Positions 1-9,967 of a stretch of 64,000 nt of DNA are shown in pieces. Every line of letters starts with the position of its first letter. The first letter of the stretch is position 1. Location of the stretch: the NCBI RefSeq assembly GCF_031951985.1, contig NZ_JAVLVU010000001.1, positions 1,364,001-1,428,000 on the forward strand. Reading direction: 5' to 3'. The translations under genes and the position numbers were made by a program. The notes beneath the pieces are model-generated. The model was not told the origin of the DNA. It did not search any database and saw nothing but the letters and a program-made list of their open reading frames with translations. This stretch comes from Mucilaginibacter terrae (lineage in GTDB: Bacteria > Bacteroidota > Bacteroidia > Sphingobacteriales > Sphingobacteriaceae).

Positions 1-291
1 ATCGGCCAAAACAATGGCCGGTATGCCTAAACGTGGTATGGCATTGGTTGTGCCGGCAGCTCCTGGAATACGGAAAGCGGTGTTACCCACCATCGATCCA
101 TCGGTAAATGCAGAGGGAGCGGCATCGCGCCCTCCCCCTATAACCATTAAAGCTTTTTCTTCGAGCGTCATGGCGGCAACCACTTCTTTAACAGAGTTTT
201 TTCCCAGCTTAGGTGCTTTATCTTGGGCAACTGAAACTGTTATATTAAACAGGACAATGGCAACAAACGTACCTACAAGCTTTAACGACAT
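1..291 (-). CDS. GH3 beta-glucosidase-like protein, N-terminal 97 codons (cut by window edge)
   Basis: Translating the minus strand from the ATG at 291 gives an open frame of 97 codons running off the window. It begins with a Sec-type signal peptide ending near VSVAQD and continues into a typical GH3 start: M-T-L-E-E-K, then a glycine-rich stretch, G-T-T-N-A-I-P-R-L-G-M-P-A and V-L-A-D. In this family the protein is a periplasmic or secreted exo-acting glycosidase releasing terminal sugars, but the catalytic residues lie outside the window. It follows the SusD gene by about 30 bases on the same strand, so it is probably the next gene of the same PUL operon. Substrate cannot be told from this fragment. 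Confidence 0.75.
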   Translation of the reverse strand, partial: MSLKLVGTFVAIVLFNITVSVAQDKAPKLGKNSVKEVVAAMTLEEKALMVIGGGRDAAPSAFTDGSMVGNTAFRIPGAAGTTNAIPRLGIPAIVLAD

Positions 292-322
292 GGAATTTTT
301 ATAGAACATTGATATAGGTTTA

Positions 323-1981
323 TTAATTATAGCCGGGATTTTGCTTCAGCTTATCGGCTTTATCTATTTCGGATTGCTGTAACGGGTACAGGTAATTTTT
401 AGCGCTAAATACCCTGTTTTCGATAACAAAAGGTGTGTAATTAAGCGTAGTGCCCGATTTGGTTATCTTCATACCGCGCACAGGGCCGTTAAAATAAGTT
501 TCACCCTGTTTCCAGCGGCGTACATCATAAAAGCGCTGCTCTTCAAAACAAAGCTCCACACGGCGTTCGTTGCGTATACGCTCACGCATGTCTGTTTGGC
601 TTAGTCCGGCTGGCAATGCAGGCATTTGTGCCCGTACACGCACCGCATTAACAGCATCATACACCGGCTGGGTTGGGCCCGATACTTCGTTCAGGGCTTC
701 GGCATAAATTAATAAGGTTTCGGCATACCTGAAAAACACCCATGGGCGGCGTACGTTGGTTATGGTAGTCACATTATAGGTAGCATTACCGCTTAAAAAC
801 TTACGCAGGTAATAGCCCGATTTGGTACTGTTTACGTTAGTAAGCACATTATCTAATCCGCCGTCAAAAGTTTCCACGTTACGGGTTAAACTGCCGGTTT
901 TAAATGAGGCACCGTTGTAAACAATAAATTGGTTTAGGCGGGTATCGCGGTTTAAATAAGGGTTTTGCGGGTTGTAGCCTGATGTTGGATCAGTTATGGG
1001 TTTACCGTTACGCATCTCGAAGGCATCAACCAAATCCTGCGTAGGGTTGGTACGGCCCAGGCCACCTGTAAAACCAATAGGTGCGTTATTAGACTCAATG
1101 GTATTAATTGATCCTGCCGGAGTAGCAAATATTACTTCCCTATTGTAAGATGTAGCCGTGTTGGTATAATCCCAAAGGTTAGGGTAATCAGTAGCGCTTA
1201 ATAGCCCGTGCTTATTCAGGTCTATAAGTGCTTTGGCCGCATTGGCCGCATTTTGCCAACGGGTTAAATCATTAACGGTGTTGTAAAGCGGGCTGGCATA
1301 TATCAACAGTGCTTTTGCTTTAAGCGCCATGCCGGCTGCTTTGGTAGCACGGCCGTAATTGGCGGCATCCCAATCGCGGGTTGAGGCAGCAGGTATTTGA
1401 TTGATGGCCGAATCGCAATCGGTAGTTATCGATTTTACTACATCGTCAACCGAATTGCGGGGCAGGTTTAAATCCTCGCCCACCTCAAATGAACGGTTAG
1501 CCAGCACAATTTGCCCGTATCTTTTAAATAACTCAAAATGATACATGGCTCTCAGGAAAAATGCCTCGCCGCGTAAGCCCGTTAAATCGCTCACCGGGTA
1601 AATAGTACTCGTAGGCGATTTTTCTAAAAATACGTTGGCCACCCGCAAACCAGTATACAGGTTGGTATACTGCTCGTCAATGGTGCGCAACGGCCCCCAG
1701 GTGCCGTTGTTTATGATATTGATGCTGCTATTGAGGTTCGAGTTTACGGCCTCATCGCTTGCGCTGGCCAGCAAAGCCCCCGCATTGTCTACGTTATAGC
1801 GGCCAAGCAGGTAATTATATCCCTGGTTAAGATATTCGCGCACGCGGCGGTCTGTTATCCAAATGGATTCTTCGGTAATAGGGCCTTCGGTATATGATGG
1901 CTCAAAAAAGTCTTTGCTACAGCCCGAAAGCGCCATAAGCAGCAACATTGCGCCGTATATATGATGTAATTGCTTCTTCAT
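323..1981 (-). CDS. SusD/RagB-family outer-membrane glycan-binding lipoprotein
   Basis: A 552-residue protein with a lipoprotein signal (L-S-G-C, Cys at residue 21) followed by K-D-F-F-E-P, typical of SusD proteins. The N-terminal half carries the alpha-helical TPR-like SusD core (G-E-A-F-F-L-R-A-M-Y-H-F-E around 138-150), and the C-terminal RagB/SusD segment shows R-N-E-R-R-V-E-L-C-F-E and Y-D-V-R-R-W-K near 468-488. SusD proteins sit on the cell surface as a lid over their SusC partner and bind the oligosaccharide. The partner is the frameshifted SusC only 19 bases upstream. Length is normal. If the SusC frameshift is real, this protein may lack a working transporter. Confidence 0.93.
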   Translation of the reverse strand: MKKQLHHIYGAMLLLMALSGCSKDFFEPSYTEGPITEESIWITDRRVREYLNQGYNYLLGRYNVDNAGALLASASDEAVNSNLNSSINIINNGTWGPLRTIDEQYTNLYTGLRVANVFLEKSPTSTIYPVSDLTGLRGEAFFLRAMYHFELFKRYGQIVLANRSFEVGEDLNLPRNSVDDVVKSITTDCDSAINQIPAASTRDWDAANYGRATKAAGMALKAKALLIYASPLYNTVNDLTRWQNAANAAKALIDLNKHGLLSATDYPNLWDYTNTATSYNREVIFATPAGSINTIESNNAPIGFTGGLGRTNPTQDLVDAFEMRNGKPITDPTSGYNPQNPYLNRDTRLNQFIVYNGASFKTGSLTRNVETFDGGLDNVLTNVNSTKSGYYLRKFLSGNATYNVTTITNVRRPWVFFRYAETLLIYAEALNEVSGPTQPVYDAVNAVRVRAQMPALPAGLSQTDMRERIRNERRVELCFEEQRFYDVRRWKQGETYFNGPVRGMKITKSGTTLNYTPFVIENRVFSAKNYLYPLQQSEIDKADKLKQNPGYN

Positions 1982-2000
1982 AATGTATGAGCTTATTGGG

Positions 2001-5000
2001 TTAAAATTTTACATTAAGTCCCAGTGTATAGGTTTTGAGGTACGGATAATTGCCTGCCCTGCCTGCCATGGTGGTTTCAGGGTCGATGCCGTAATCTTTA
2101 AGTTTTGAGAATGTTAACAGGTTATAACCTCCCACAAAAAAGCGGGCACGTTGCATGTGCAATTTGTAGGTTAGCCTTTGTGGCAGCGTTACGCCAAGCT
2201 CTACCGTACGCAGTTTGATATAATTACCCGAGCGCAGCCAAAAATCGGAGCTGGCATTATTGTTAGCGTTGTCGCTTAAGGCCGTGCGCGGAAACTTCGC
2301 GGTTGCTGCAGTTGCGGGTGTCCATGCATCAAGTGATAGCTGGTTAAGCGCGTTTGGACCTGCATAAACTACCGGCCTAATGTCGACCGTGCGGCCAGAC
2401 ACTCCCTGAAACTGTGTGCTGATATCAAACAGCTTATAGCTGATGTTGAAGCCAAAACCGTAATATACATTAGGGATATCAGTATAATTGGTGGCAACGG
2501 CATCGCGGCTGTCAATGACATTATCGCCGTTTATGTCTTTGTATTTAATGTCTCCCGGTACTACCAAACCCGAAAGCGATTGTTTAGGACTGGCGTTTAT
2601 TTCATCCTGCGACTGAAACAGGCCATCAGATACATAAAAGCGTTTAGTGCCTGATGAAGTAACGTTACCAATATTGTAACCCAGTGGTGATTGATAAGAA
2701 ATAATTCCGGGTAACGACTGCTCCAACAGTTTGTTGGCTGCATAAGTAAAGTTACCATTAAGGCTTACATTCAGGCTTTTAAAGTTTTTTGTGTAGATAA
2801 CATTCATATCAACACCCTTGCTGTTAACTTTGCCGGAGTTAACCGAACTTACCCCTACACCCAATATGCCCGGCAGGTTTGAACTGCCCAAAATATCGGT
2901 ACGGGTTTCGTTAAAATAATCGGCAGAGAGGTTAATGGCATTATCAAAAAAGCCTAAATCGGCACCAACGTTAAGGCGGTTAATTTTTTCCCAGGTAGTT
3001 AAAGGGTTTCCTGTTGGGCTTACCTCGTAAGCAGTTGTGGTGCTTGAAAATGATGAACCTAAAATTGGTCCCGCGCCACGGGTAAATAACGCGCGGTAAG
3101 GCAAACGTACCAGATTACCATTGGCGTCATAAGTTGGGCCAATGTTGCCATTACGACCATAGGAGGCACGCAGCTTTAAATAACTGATAGCTTTTACGCT
3201 TTTAAAGAAATCCTCATCAGAGGCTAACCAACCTATTGTTCCGGCCGGGAAGAAACCAAACCGGCGGCCGGGTGCATAGTTTTCAGAACCCGAATAGCTG
3301 CCGGTAAAGCCTAAAAAGTAACGGTTTTTAAAGCCATAATCCACACGGCCAACATACAGGCGCTCGTTGTAATCAATACGATCAACCGCGGCACTGGTGC
3401 CCTGTTGTGCGCGGGCCGAAGCGTTTATTTTATGATCGCCTGTGGTACGGTCGTAATCAAACCCGGCCCACACCTCGTTATTTTTGGTGCTTGTACCAAA
3501 ACCTGCAAACTGGTAAGCCAGTACCGCCGGTGTGCGGAAGGTTTGCGCAGGTGTTAAAGTTTGGTTTGTAACTGCATAGTTTTGGGTAAAGCCGTAAGTG
3601 TAGTTGCCATAGTTATCATAAGAAAAAAACACATTTGCCGACAAACCCGGAGTCACAAAATCGAGCTTTTGCTTAGCCGATATGGTTGCCTGTAATACGT
3701 TGGTTATAGCCTTGTACACACCACTATTTTGCAACTGCCCCAGCGGGTTGGTTTGGTAAACCGATGTACCGCCATAAGTGCCATCCTGGTTTAGTATAGG
3801 GAAAGCATTGGGCGGAAGCGTAAACAAACTGGTAAGCACCGCCGCCGAACCACCTCCGCCGCCACCTATAGGATCGGTACGGCGCTCGCTGCGCACACCG
3901 GCCAGTAATGAAAAGCTTAAGGTTTTAGTTACTTCATAATCAAGGTTTACCCTAAAGTTGTAACGCTTGTAATTGGTGTTTGAATTGTAATCATCGGTTT
4001 GGGGTATTCTTAAATAAGCCATTTTGGTCATAATAACTTATATTGGTAAAGTAGCGTATCTTTTCGCTGCCGCCACCTAATGATACGGCGTAACGTTGCA
4101 CCGGCGCAGTTTTATTTAAAAACCTGTCGATGTAGTTATTATCAGGAAATAAATAAGGATTGCTTTGATTTTGATAAGCAGTAAGTGCTGCCTGATCATA
4201 AGCCGGGGCTTGACCGGCATTGGTTAATCCCTGATTGTACAGCGTAGCAAAATTGTACGAGTTTAACGGCTTAATCAGGTTTTCAACCTTTTGAAAGCCA
4301 CCTTGAATATCAAAGTTTATAAAATTTTGGTTAGCCCTGCCATGGCGGGTGTTCACCAGTATTACGCCATTGCCGCCAATAAGGCCATACCAGTTTAACG
4401 CTGCCGCATCCTTTAGCACGGTTACGCTTTCAATTTCGTTGAGGTCCATATCGCTGAAATCGCGCTCAACACCATCAACCAACAACACCGGGTTTGAACC
4501 TTGAGCATATGATGATTTACCGCGCACCTGAAAAGTTAAATTTTCGGTGCCGGGCTGGCTGCCGGTTTGCTGCACCAGTAAACCACTGAAACGACCGGCC
4601 AGCATACTTGATAAATTGCTCACCGGTATTTTAGGAAAATCATCGGTTTTAAAGGCACTAACAGCATAATTAAGCTCGCGACGGGTGCGCTTGCCAAAGG
4701 GTATATCAACTATCTCATCATAATACCCGCTACCATTGGTACCTGTTAATACTACGTTCAAGTGCGGCTGATCTTTTACTGCTACATGCAATTCCTTGTA
4801 ACCGTCTCTTTTGAAAACCAACGAGTCTTCGGCCATGCATTTAATGGCAAACTCACCACTCCTGTTCGAGCTTGCGCGTACGTTAGTGCCCATCACCGTA
4901 ACTTCTACGGCGTCAACAGCAGCACCTTTGGTATTGGTAATTTTGCCGTCGTAAGTTTTAATGCTCAGGGTCTGGGCTTGTATCCCGAGGCTCATCAGCA

Positions 5001-5049
5001 GTACTGAGAGGCTCATGAACAAACCAAAACACTTTATATATCTTGTCAT
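2001..5049 (-). pseudogene. SusC/RagA-family TonB-dependent transporter, split by a +1 frameshift
   Basis: Two overlapping frames together make one SusC protein of about 1015 residues. The first (ATG at 5049, signal peptide, carboxypeptidase-like domain, plug with L-V-D-G-V-E-R and N-G-V-I-L-V-N-T-R-H-G) runs to a stop near 3991. The second supplies the beta-barrel from about 4030 to the C-terminal aromatic-rich L-G-L-N-V-K-F. The shift falls in an ACCCCAAACC run near 4003-4010; removing one C would join the frames as F-K-N-T-Q-T-D-D-Y. The start at 5049 is preferred over an upstream in-frame start because it begins the signal peptide and leaves 26 bases after the SusD gene. The plug lacks the usual E-V-V-V-x-G-Y TonB-box-like segment. 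It is a recent pseudogene or a homopolymer sequencing error. Confidence 0.88.
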
Positions 5050-5075
5050 GTTATTTCTTTGTTTAATGTCACCAA

Positions 5076-6752
5076 TTAATTCCAACCCGGATTTTGCTTC
5101 AAGGCACCCGAGGTTTTATTCATTTCAGCACGAGGGATGGGATACAGGTGCATAAAATCCTGAAACACCTTTTGGAAAGTGGGTAGTTCAACCACATTAT
5201 AAGTGAAAGAATTATCGGCATTTTTAATCACCTTCATTCCTTTCATGGGTTGCGCTACCAGTTCGGGACCTTTCTTCCAGCGGAGTATATCCCACCAGCG
5301 CATATCCTCAAAAGCAAACTCAACGGCACGCTCGTTACGTATACGGTCGCGCATTTGTGCCTGGGTTAAGCCGGTTGGCAATTTGGGCATACCGGCACGC
5401 TGCCTGATGGCATCCACCGCATCGTAAACGGCTTGTACAGGGCCTTCGGCCTCGTTAAGCGCTTCGGCATAGTTAATCAGCACTTCTGCGTAGCGGTAAT
5501 ACACAAAGTTGAGCAAAGCACTGGCGGTTGAGCCGGAGCGTGATGTTTCGGGCCAAAGGCGTTTGAGGTAATAACTGGTTTTGGTGATGGAAATAGCCGT
5601 ACCATTATCGGTGCCATAAGTAACGGTTCCGGATGCATTTGGATTGGTTTGCCAGGTTTGCACCGCCCTACCCTGCCAGGTAACGCCGTTATAAAGTATG
5701 TTTACATAAAAGCGCGGGTCGCGGTTGGTATATGGCGCTTGCGGATTATAGCCCGATGTTGGATCCGTTATAGCCTTACCGTTGTTCATCTCATACAAAT
5801 CAACATGGTTTTGTGTAGGAGATAGATTAGACTGCTGACCACCATAACTGATAGGCACCAAAAAATCGCTGATGTAAGTACCAATGTACGAGCGACCGCC
5901 GCGTGGCCATATACGGATATACTCGCGTGACGACGATAACTGTAAGACGTTGGCATAGCTGGTTTCGAGCCCAAACTTGTTTAAATTAATAATGTCCAAA
6001 GCTGCATCGGCAGCTTTTTTCCACTTGGTTACATCATTGGCTGAGTTATTAAGCGGACTTGCAGCAAATAACAATACACGGGCTTTAAGTGCCATTGCAG
6101 CAGCACCGGTTGCGCGATTAGCTTGCGCTGCAGGGTTGGGCCAATCGGCGTTGGTTTGCGGTAATAACGTTATGGCCTGGTCTAAATCGCCCAGTATCTG
6201 GTTAAGAGTAGCGTCAAACGAGGCGCGTGGCTGGTCATCGGCAGCCTCGGTAAAATCCTGGGGTTTAGTAAGCAATACTACGCCACCGTAACGTTTAATC
6301 AGTTCCGAATAAAAGTAAGCACGCAGGTACAATTGCTCGCCTTTGATGTAATTGGCGTTAAAATCAGCCGTCCATGGTGTTTTATCCATATTGGCCAGCG
6401 TAACGTTCGCATTACGTATACCACGATACATTTGCGTGTAAATGCTGTTAACATCGGCTGCACCGCCATCCAAAAAAAGCCCGCGGTTCATCACCGCAAC
6501 CTCGGTTTGGGCATTGTTGGCTATCGACTCGTCAGAAAACTGCGAGGTCATGCCCTTATAGCCGCTCAAACGGCCGTAATCATTTATGCTGAAAGTGTAG
6601 CTGTTATCGGCATAGCGTGATGCCAGCAGCGGGTCTTGAAAAACCTTCTCAATATCGGTTTGAATGCCTACGTCGCGTTGCAAAAAGTCTTTTTTACAAG
6701 CAGTGGCCGATATGACGAATATAGCAAGCAGTGATAGCTTTAAAGTTTTCAT
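5076..6752 (-). CDS. SusD/RagB-family outer-membrane glycan-binding lipoprotein
   Basis: Starting at the ATG at 6752 (a TTG two codons upstream is less likely) gives 558 residues with a lipoprotein signal ending A-T-A-C (Cys 19) and K-K-D-F-L-Q. SusD core motifs are present: G-E-Q-L-Y-L-R-A-Y-F-Y-S-E-L in the N-terminal half and R-N-E-R-A-V-E-F-A-F-E plus W-W-D-I-L-R-W-K in the C-terminal part. It should pair with the intact SusC whose stop codon lies 17 bases upstream, forming the surface glycan import complex. It resembles the second SusD of this locus in layout and motifs, consistent with an old duplication of the SusC/SusD unit. Confidence 0.94.
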   Translation of the reverse strand: MKTLKLSLLAIFVISATACKKDFLQRDVGIQTDIEKVFQDPLLASRYADNSYTFSINDYGRLSGYKGMTSQFSDESIANNAQTEVAVMNRGLFLDGGAADVNSIYTQMYRGIRNANVTLANMDKTPWTADFNANYIKGEQLYLRAYFYSELIKRYGGVVLLTKPQDFTEAADDQPRASFDATLNQILGDLDQAITLLPQTNADWPNPAAQANRATGAAAMALKARVLLFAASPLNNSANDVTKWKKAADAALDIINLNKFGLETSYANVLQLSSSREYIRIWPRGGRSYIGTYISDFLVPISYGGQQSNLSPTQNHVDLYEMNNGKAITDPTSGYNPQAPYTNRDPRFYVNILYNGVTWQGRAVQTWQTNPNASGTVTYGTDNGTAISITKTSYYLKRLWPETSRSGSTASALLNFVYYRYAEVLINYAEALNEAEGPVQAVYDAVDAIRQRAGMPKLPTGLTQAQMRDRIRNERAVEFAFEDMRWWDILRWKKGPELVAQPMKGMKVIKNADNSFTYNVVELPTFQKVFQDFMHLYPIPRAEMNKTSGALKQNPGWN

Positions 6753-6769
6753 GTTCAATGTTTTAGGAT

Positions 6770-9700
6770 TTAAAATGATAGGTTTAATCCAAAATTGACA
6801 ATCTTGGTAGTTGGGATAACCGTAGTTGCATAGTTGTAAGTACCTCCCACTATATTATTTTCCGGGTCTACGCCATAAAACTTGGTCCAGGTAATGAGGT
6901 TTTGCCCGCTCACAATTACGGTGAGGTTGGTTAACTTCAGTTTATCTGTAATTTTTTTAGGTAAACTGTATGCCAATTGTATGTTACGCAATTTGATGTA
7001 CGAAGCATCCTGCAAAAAGAAGTCATTAAGCGTTTCGTTAGGATTGGGAGCCAATCCGGGACGCATGGCCGGCCATGTGGGGTTGGGGTTGGTTGGTGTC
7101 CAGCGGCCTAACATAGGTTTGTAGTATTGGTTTAAGCCACCTCCGTAAAAAATAACATTTGAGCTTACATTATCAACCGCGTTAAACTGAACAGATAACT
7201 GGAACCCCTTGTAACCTGCCTGCAGGTTTAAACCAGCGTTATATTCAGGAATGTTAGGGTGCCCGATAGGCATTTGGTCTAAACTGGTGATTTGTCCGTC
7301 GCCGTTAACGTCGTCATACTTCAAATCGCCGGGAATTGATTTTACACTGGTCAAATTATTCACCGGGCTTTTATCAATATCGGCTTGGTTAGCATAATAA
7401 CCTAAAACGTGGTAACCATAGTAGGTGCCAATAGGCGTACCTGTATTTCGGAGGTTTGCAAGCTGTCCGGGAGCTTCATCTAATACCTTGCGGGTATTGC
7501 GGGCAAAGCTAAAGTTACCTGATATTGAATAGGTTATCTTATTATCGCGATTTTGGTACATGGCAGATAGCTCATAACCATGGTTAGTGTTTACACCGTA
7601 ATTGGTGTTTGGCACAGTTGCACCGTAAGTACCAAAACTGGTATTGTTACGGCTAATCAGTATATCTGAACGGCGGTCGTCAAAAATATCGGCGGTAAAA
7701 TTCAGCTTATCTTTAAACAACGAGATATCTAAACCCAGGTTGCGTTTGAGCGAAATTTCGAAACTAACCATAGGGTTACCATATTGCGTTTGGATGTAGG
7801 TGGGAGCACTAAACACACTGCTCGGATTTCCGAAGGGTACCGATGTGCCCGCACCAAAGTTATCCTGGTAATAAAAGCGCCCGGTTCCGGGGCTGGGTAT
7901 ACCTACCCTACCAATTGATCCACGTATTTTAAGCAACGTGAGCCACTCCACCTTTTTCATGAAATCCTCATTGGCAATGTTATAGCCAATAGTTGCCGCC
8001 GGGAAAAAACCATACCTGTAGCCTTTTGCATAGTTTTCGGAGCCATTGTAGGTAGCATTACCGGTGAAAAAGTACTTGCCGGCATAATTATAAGTCACCT
8101 GTGATATGATGCCCTGGTTAGCAAACGGTGCACTGGCATTAACCGAGCTTTGCAGCTCGCGCTGGCCAATTACGTTAGCGCTTACTGCATGTTGGCCAAA
8201 TGAGCGGTTGTAATTCAAAAATAACTGCAAATTGGTTTTGGTGAAACCGGTACGCGTATAAGCCGGAGCGCCTAAGAAATCGTTATATGACGTTGAATAA
8301 GGTGTAAGTGCCAGCGTATTACGGTTAAGTTCGTAATAGCCTACACTGCCGCGCTGTAACTTTCCGGTATTAAAGGTGGCATCATATCCAAACTGTGCTT
8401 TAAATGATAGACCCTTAGTTACAAAATCGAGCTTTTGGTTGAAGGTAAAAATACTTTCAGACACGTTGATATCAGTAAAAGCGTAGCCATTGTAGGTTAG
8501 AAATGCATAAGGGTTTACACTATTGGTACCCAGCAAATTCATATTTACAATGTGATTGTAGGTATTATCGAGCGTGAGAATACGTGGATCGGTGGAGTTG
8601 GTATACTCTGGAAAGAAAGGTAAACCCCACGATGCAATTTTTAACGAACGGCCAACTAACCCTTCAATACCATTGGCAACAACACCGCTTGGCTCGTTTG
8701 ATTCGCTCATACCTGCCGGGCTGTAGCGGTGCTCGTTACGGCCGGCAAGGTTAACCTCAAAATTGGTGGTACTTGTAATATCAAAATTCACCCTTGCCCT
8801 AAAGTTATAGCGGTTGTAGCTGGGCGTAGTGCTGTAATTTAAGGGTGTTTTAAACTTTTTAAAGTTACCGTCTTCAAACTGGTGACCGAAGGATGTAAAA
8901 TACTTGATTTTTTGCGTACCGCCCGAAACGGTTAAGTTTTGCTGATTCTGTGTCCAGGCATTGCGCACCAGTTCCGAGTACCAGTCCACATCAGGGTATA
9001 ATAATGGGTTACCGGTGCCGTCTTTAAATTTCTGCAAATCTGCATCTGTAAAAGTGCGGGGTTCGCCTACGTTGATTTGGCCTTCTGTATAAACTAAAGC
9101 ACTTTCGTAAGCGCGTAAAATCTCCGGCCGGGCAGTTGGGCTTACAATACCGGCATTGGCGGTAAAGGTAACTTTGGCAGGTCCTTCTTTACCGCGTTTG
9201 GTGGTCACCACAATTACACCGTTAGCACCTTTTAAACCATACAACGCTGTGGACGCTGCGTCTTTCAGGATGTTGATATTTTCAATTTCATTCGGGTCAA
9301 TGTCTCCAAAGGAAGTGCGTTCCACCCCGTCTACAATAATCAGGGCTGTTGCCGTTGGCGATACACGCCCCCTGATATATAAATTGGCACTGTTAAAACC
9401 CGGGCGACCCTGCGATTGCTGCACGATAAGTCCCGGTACCGCACCGGCCAAAGCCTGAGTTACGTTGGTTACCGGGGCTTTTAGTATTTCCTTTCCTGAT
9501 ATGGTACTAATGGCGGCCGTTACATCGCTGCGGCGTTGCGAGGTGTAGCCGTTTACAACCACCTCGGTTAATGAGTTTTGCTTTGATGCGAGCGTGATGC
9601 TAAGCTGAAGGCTATTGCCAATGGCTACTTCCTTATTGCCAAAGCCCAAACTCGTAACCACAAGTACAGCGCCCTTAGGTACATTTAAGGTAAACTGGCC

Positions 9701-9967
9701 CGTAGCATCTGTTTGAGTACCGGTATTGGTACCTTTTATTTTAACATTTGCCCCTACTATGGGCTGGCCACTTTCATCTCTAACGGTTCCTTTTACAGGA
9801 GTGCCCGCCTGAAAAAAAGCAGCATGAGTAAGCGTGGTTTTGTTATGCACAGCATTGCCTGCCGAAGCCTGACCATGCGCGCACAACAGCAACGCTATTG
9901 CCGAGATTATGGCCGTTGCCTGCCTGGTTATTAAATAGCGCGTGCTTTTAAATTGATTTGAGTACAT
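6770..9967 (-). CDS. SusC/RagA-family TonB-dependent outer-membrane oligosaccharide transporter
   Basis: A 1065-residue, full-length SusC protein. After a signal peptide comes a carboxypeptidase D regulatory-like domain (G-T-V-R-D-E-S-G-Q-P, about 58-135), then L-T-E-V-V-V-N-G-Y-T, a plug domain with V-D-G-V-E-R-T-S-F-G-D-I-D-P-N-E-I-E and Y-G-L-K-G-A-N-G-V-I-V-V-T-T-K-R-G (about 205-260), and a 22-strand barrel ending N-F-G-L-N-L-S-F. The family imports oligosaccharides across the outer membrane using TonB energy. It is the first gene of the minus-strand PUL operon and is followed 17 bases later by its SusD partner. About 670 bases of non-coding DNA separate it from the divergent GH43-like gene. 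Confidence 0.96.
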   Translation of the reverse strand: MYSNQFKSTRYLITRQATAIISAIALLLCAHGQASAGNAVHNKTTLTHAAFFQAGTPVKGTVRDESGQPIVGANVKIKGTNTGTQTDATGQFTLNVPKGAVLVVTSLGFGNKEVAIGNSLQLSITLASKQNSLTEVVVNGYTSQRRSDVTAAISTISGKEILKAPVTNVTQALAGAVPGLIVQQSQGRPGFNSANLYIRGRVSPTATALIIVDGVERTSFGDIDPNEIENINILKDAASTALYGLKGANGVIVVTTKRGKEGPAKVTFTANAGIVSPTARPEILRAYESALVYTEGQINVGEPRTFTDADLQKFKDGTGNPLLYPDVDWYSELVRNAWTQNQQNLTVSGGTQKIKYFTSFGHQFEDGNFKKFKTPLNYSTTPSYNRYNFRARVNFDITSTTNFEVNLAGRNEHRYSPAGMSESNEPSGVVANGIEGLVGRSLKIASWGLPFFPEYTNSTDPRILTLDNTYNHIVNMNLLGTNSVNPYAFLTYNGYAFTDINVSESIFTFNQKLDFVTKGLSFKAQFGYDATFNTGKLQRGSVGYYELNRNTLALTPYSTSYNDFLGAPAYTRTGFTKTNLQLFLNYNRSFGQHAVSANVIGQRELQSSVNASAPFANQGIISQVTYNYAGKYFFTGNATYNGSENYAKGYRYGFFPAATIGYNIANEDFMKKVEWLTLLKIRGSIGRVGIPSPGTGRFYYQDNFGAGTSVPFGNPSSVFSAPTYIQTQYGNPMVSFEISLKRNLGLDISLFKDKLNFTADIFDDRRSDILISRNNTSFGTYGATVPNTNYGVNTNHGYELSAMYQNRDNKITYSISGNFSFARNTRKVLDEAPGQLANLRNTGTPIGTYYGYHVLGYYANQADIDKSPVNNLTSVKSIPGDLKYDDVNGDGQITSLDQMPIGHPNIPEYNAGLNLQAGYKGFQLSVQFNAVDNVSSNVIFYGGGLNQYYKPMLGRWTPTNPNPTWPAMRPGLAPNPNETLNDFFLQDASYIKLRNIQLAYSLPKKITDKLKLTNLTVIVSGQNLITWTKFYGVDPENNIVGGTYNYATTVIPTTKIVNFGLNLSF

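Noticed and set aside
14..304. Plus-strand ORF of 96 codons
   Set aside because: It is the antisense of the GH3 start, whose minus-strand reading has a signal peptide and family motifs.
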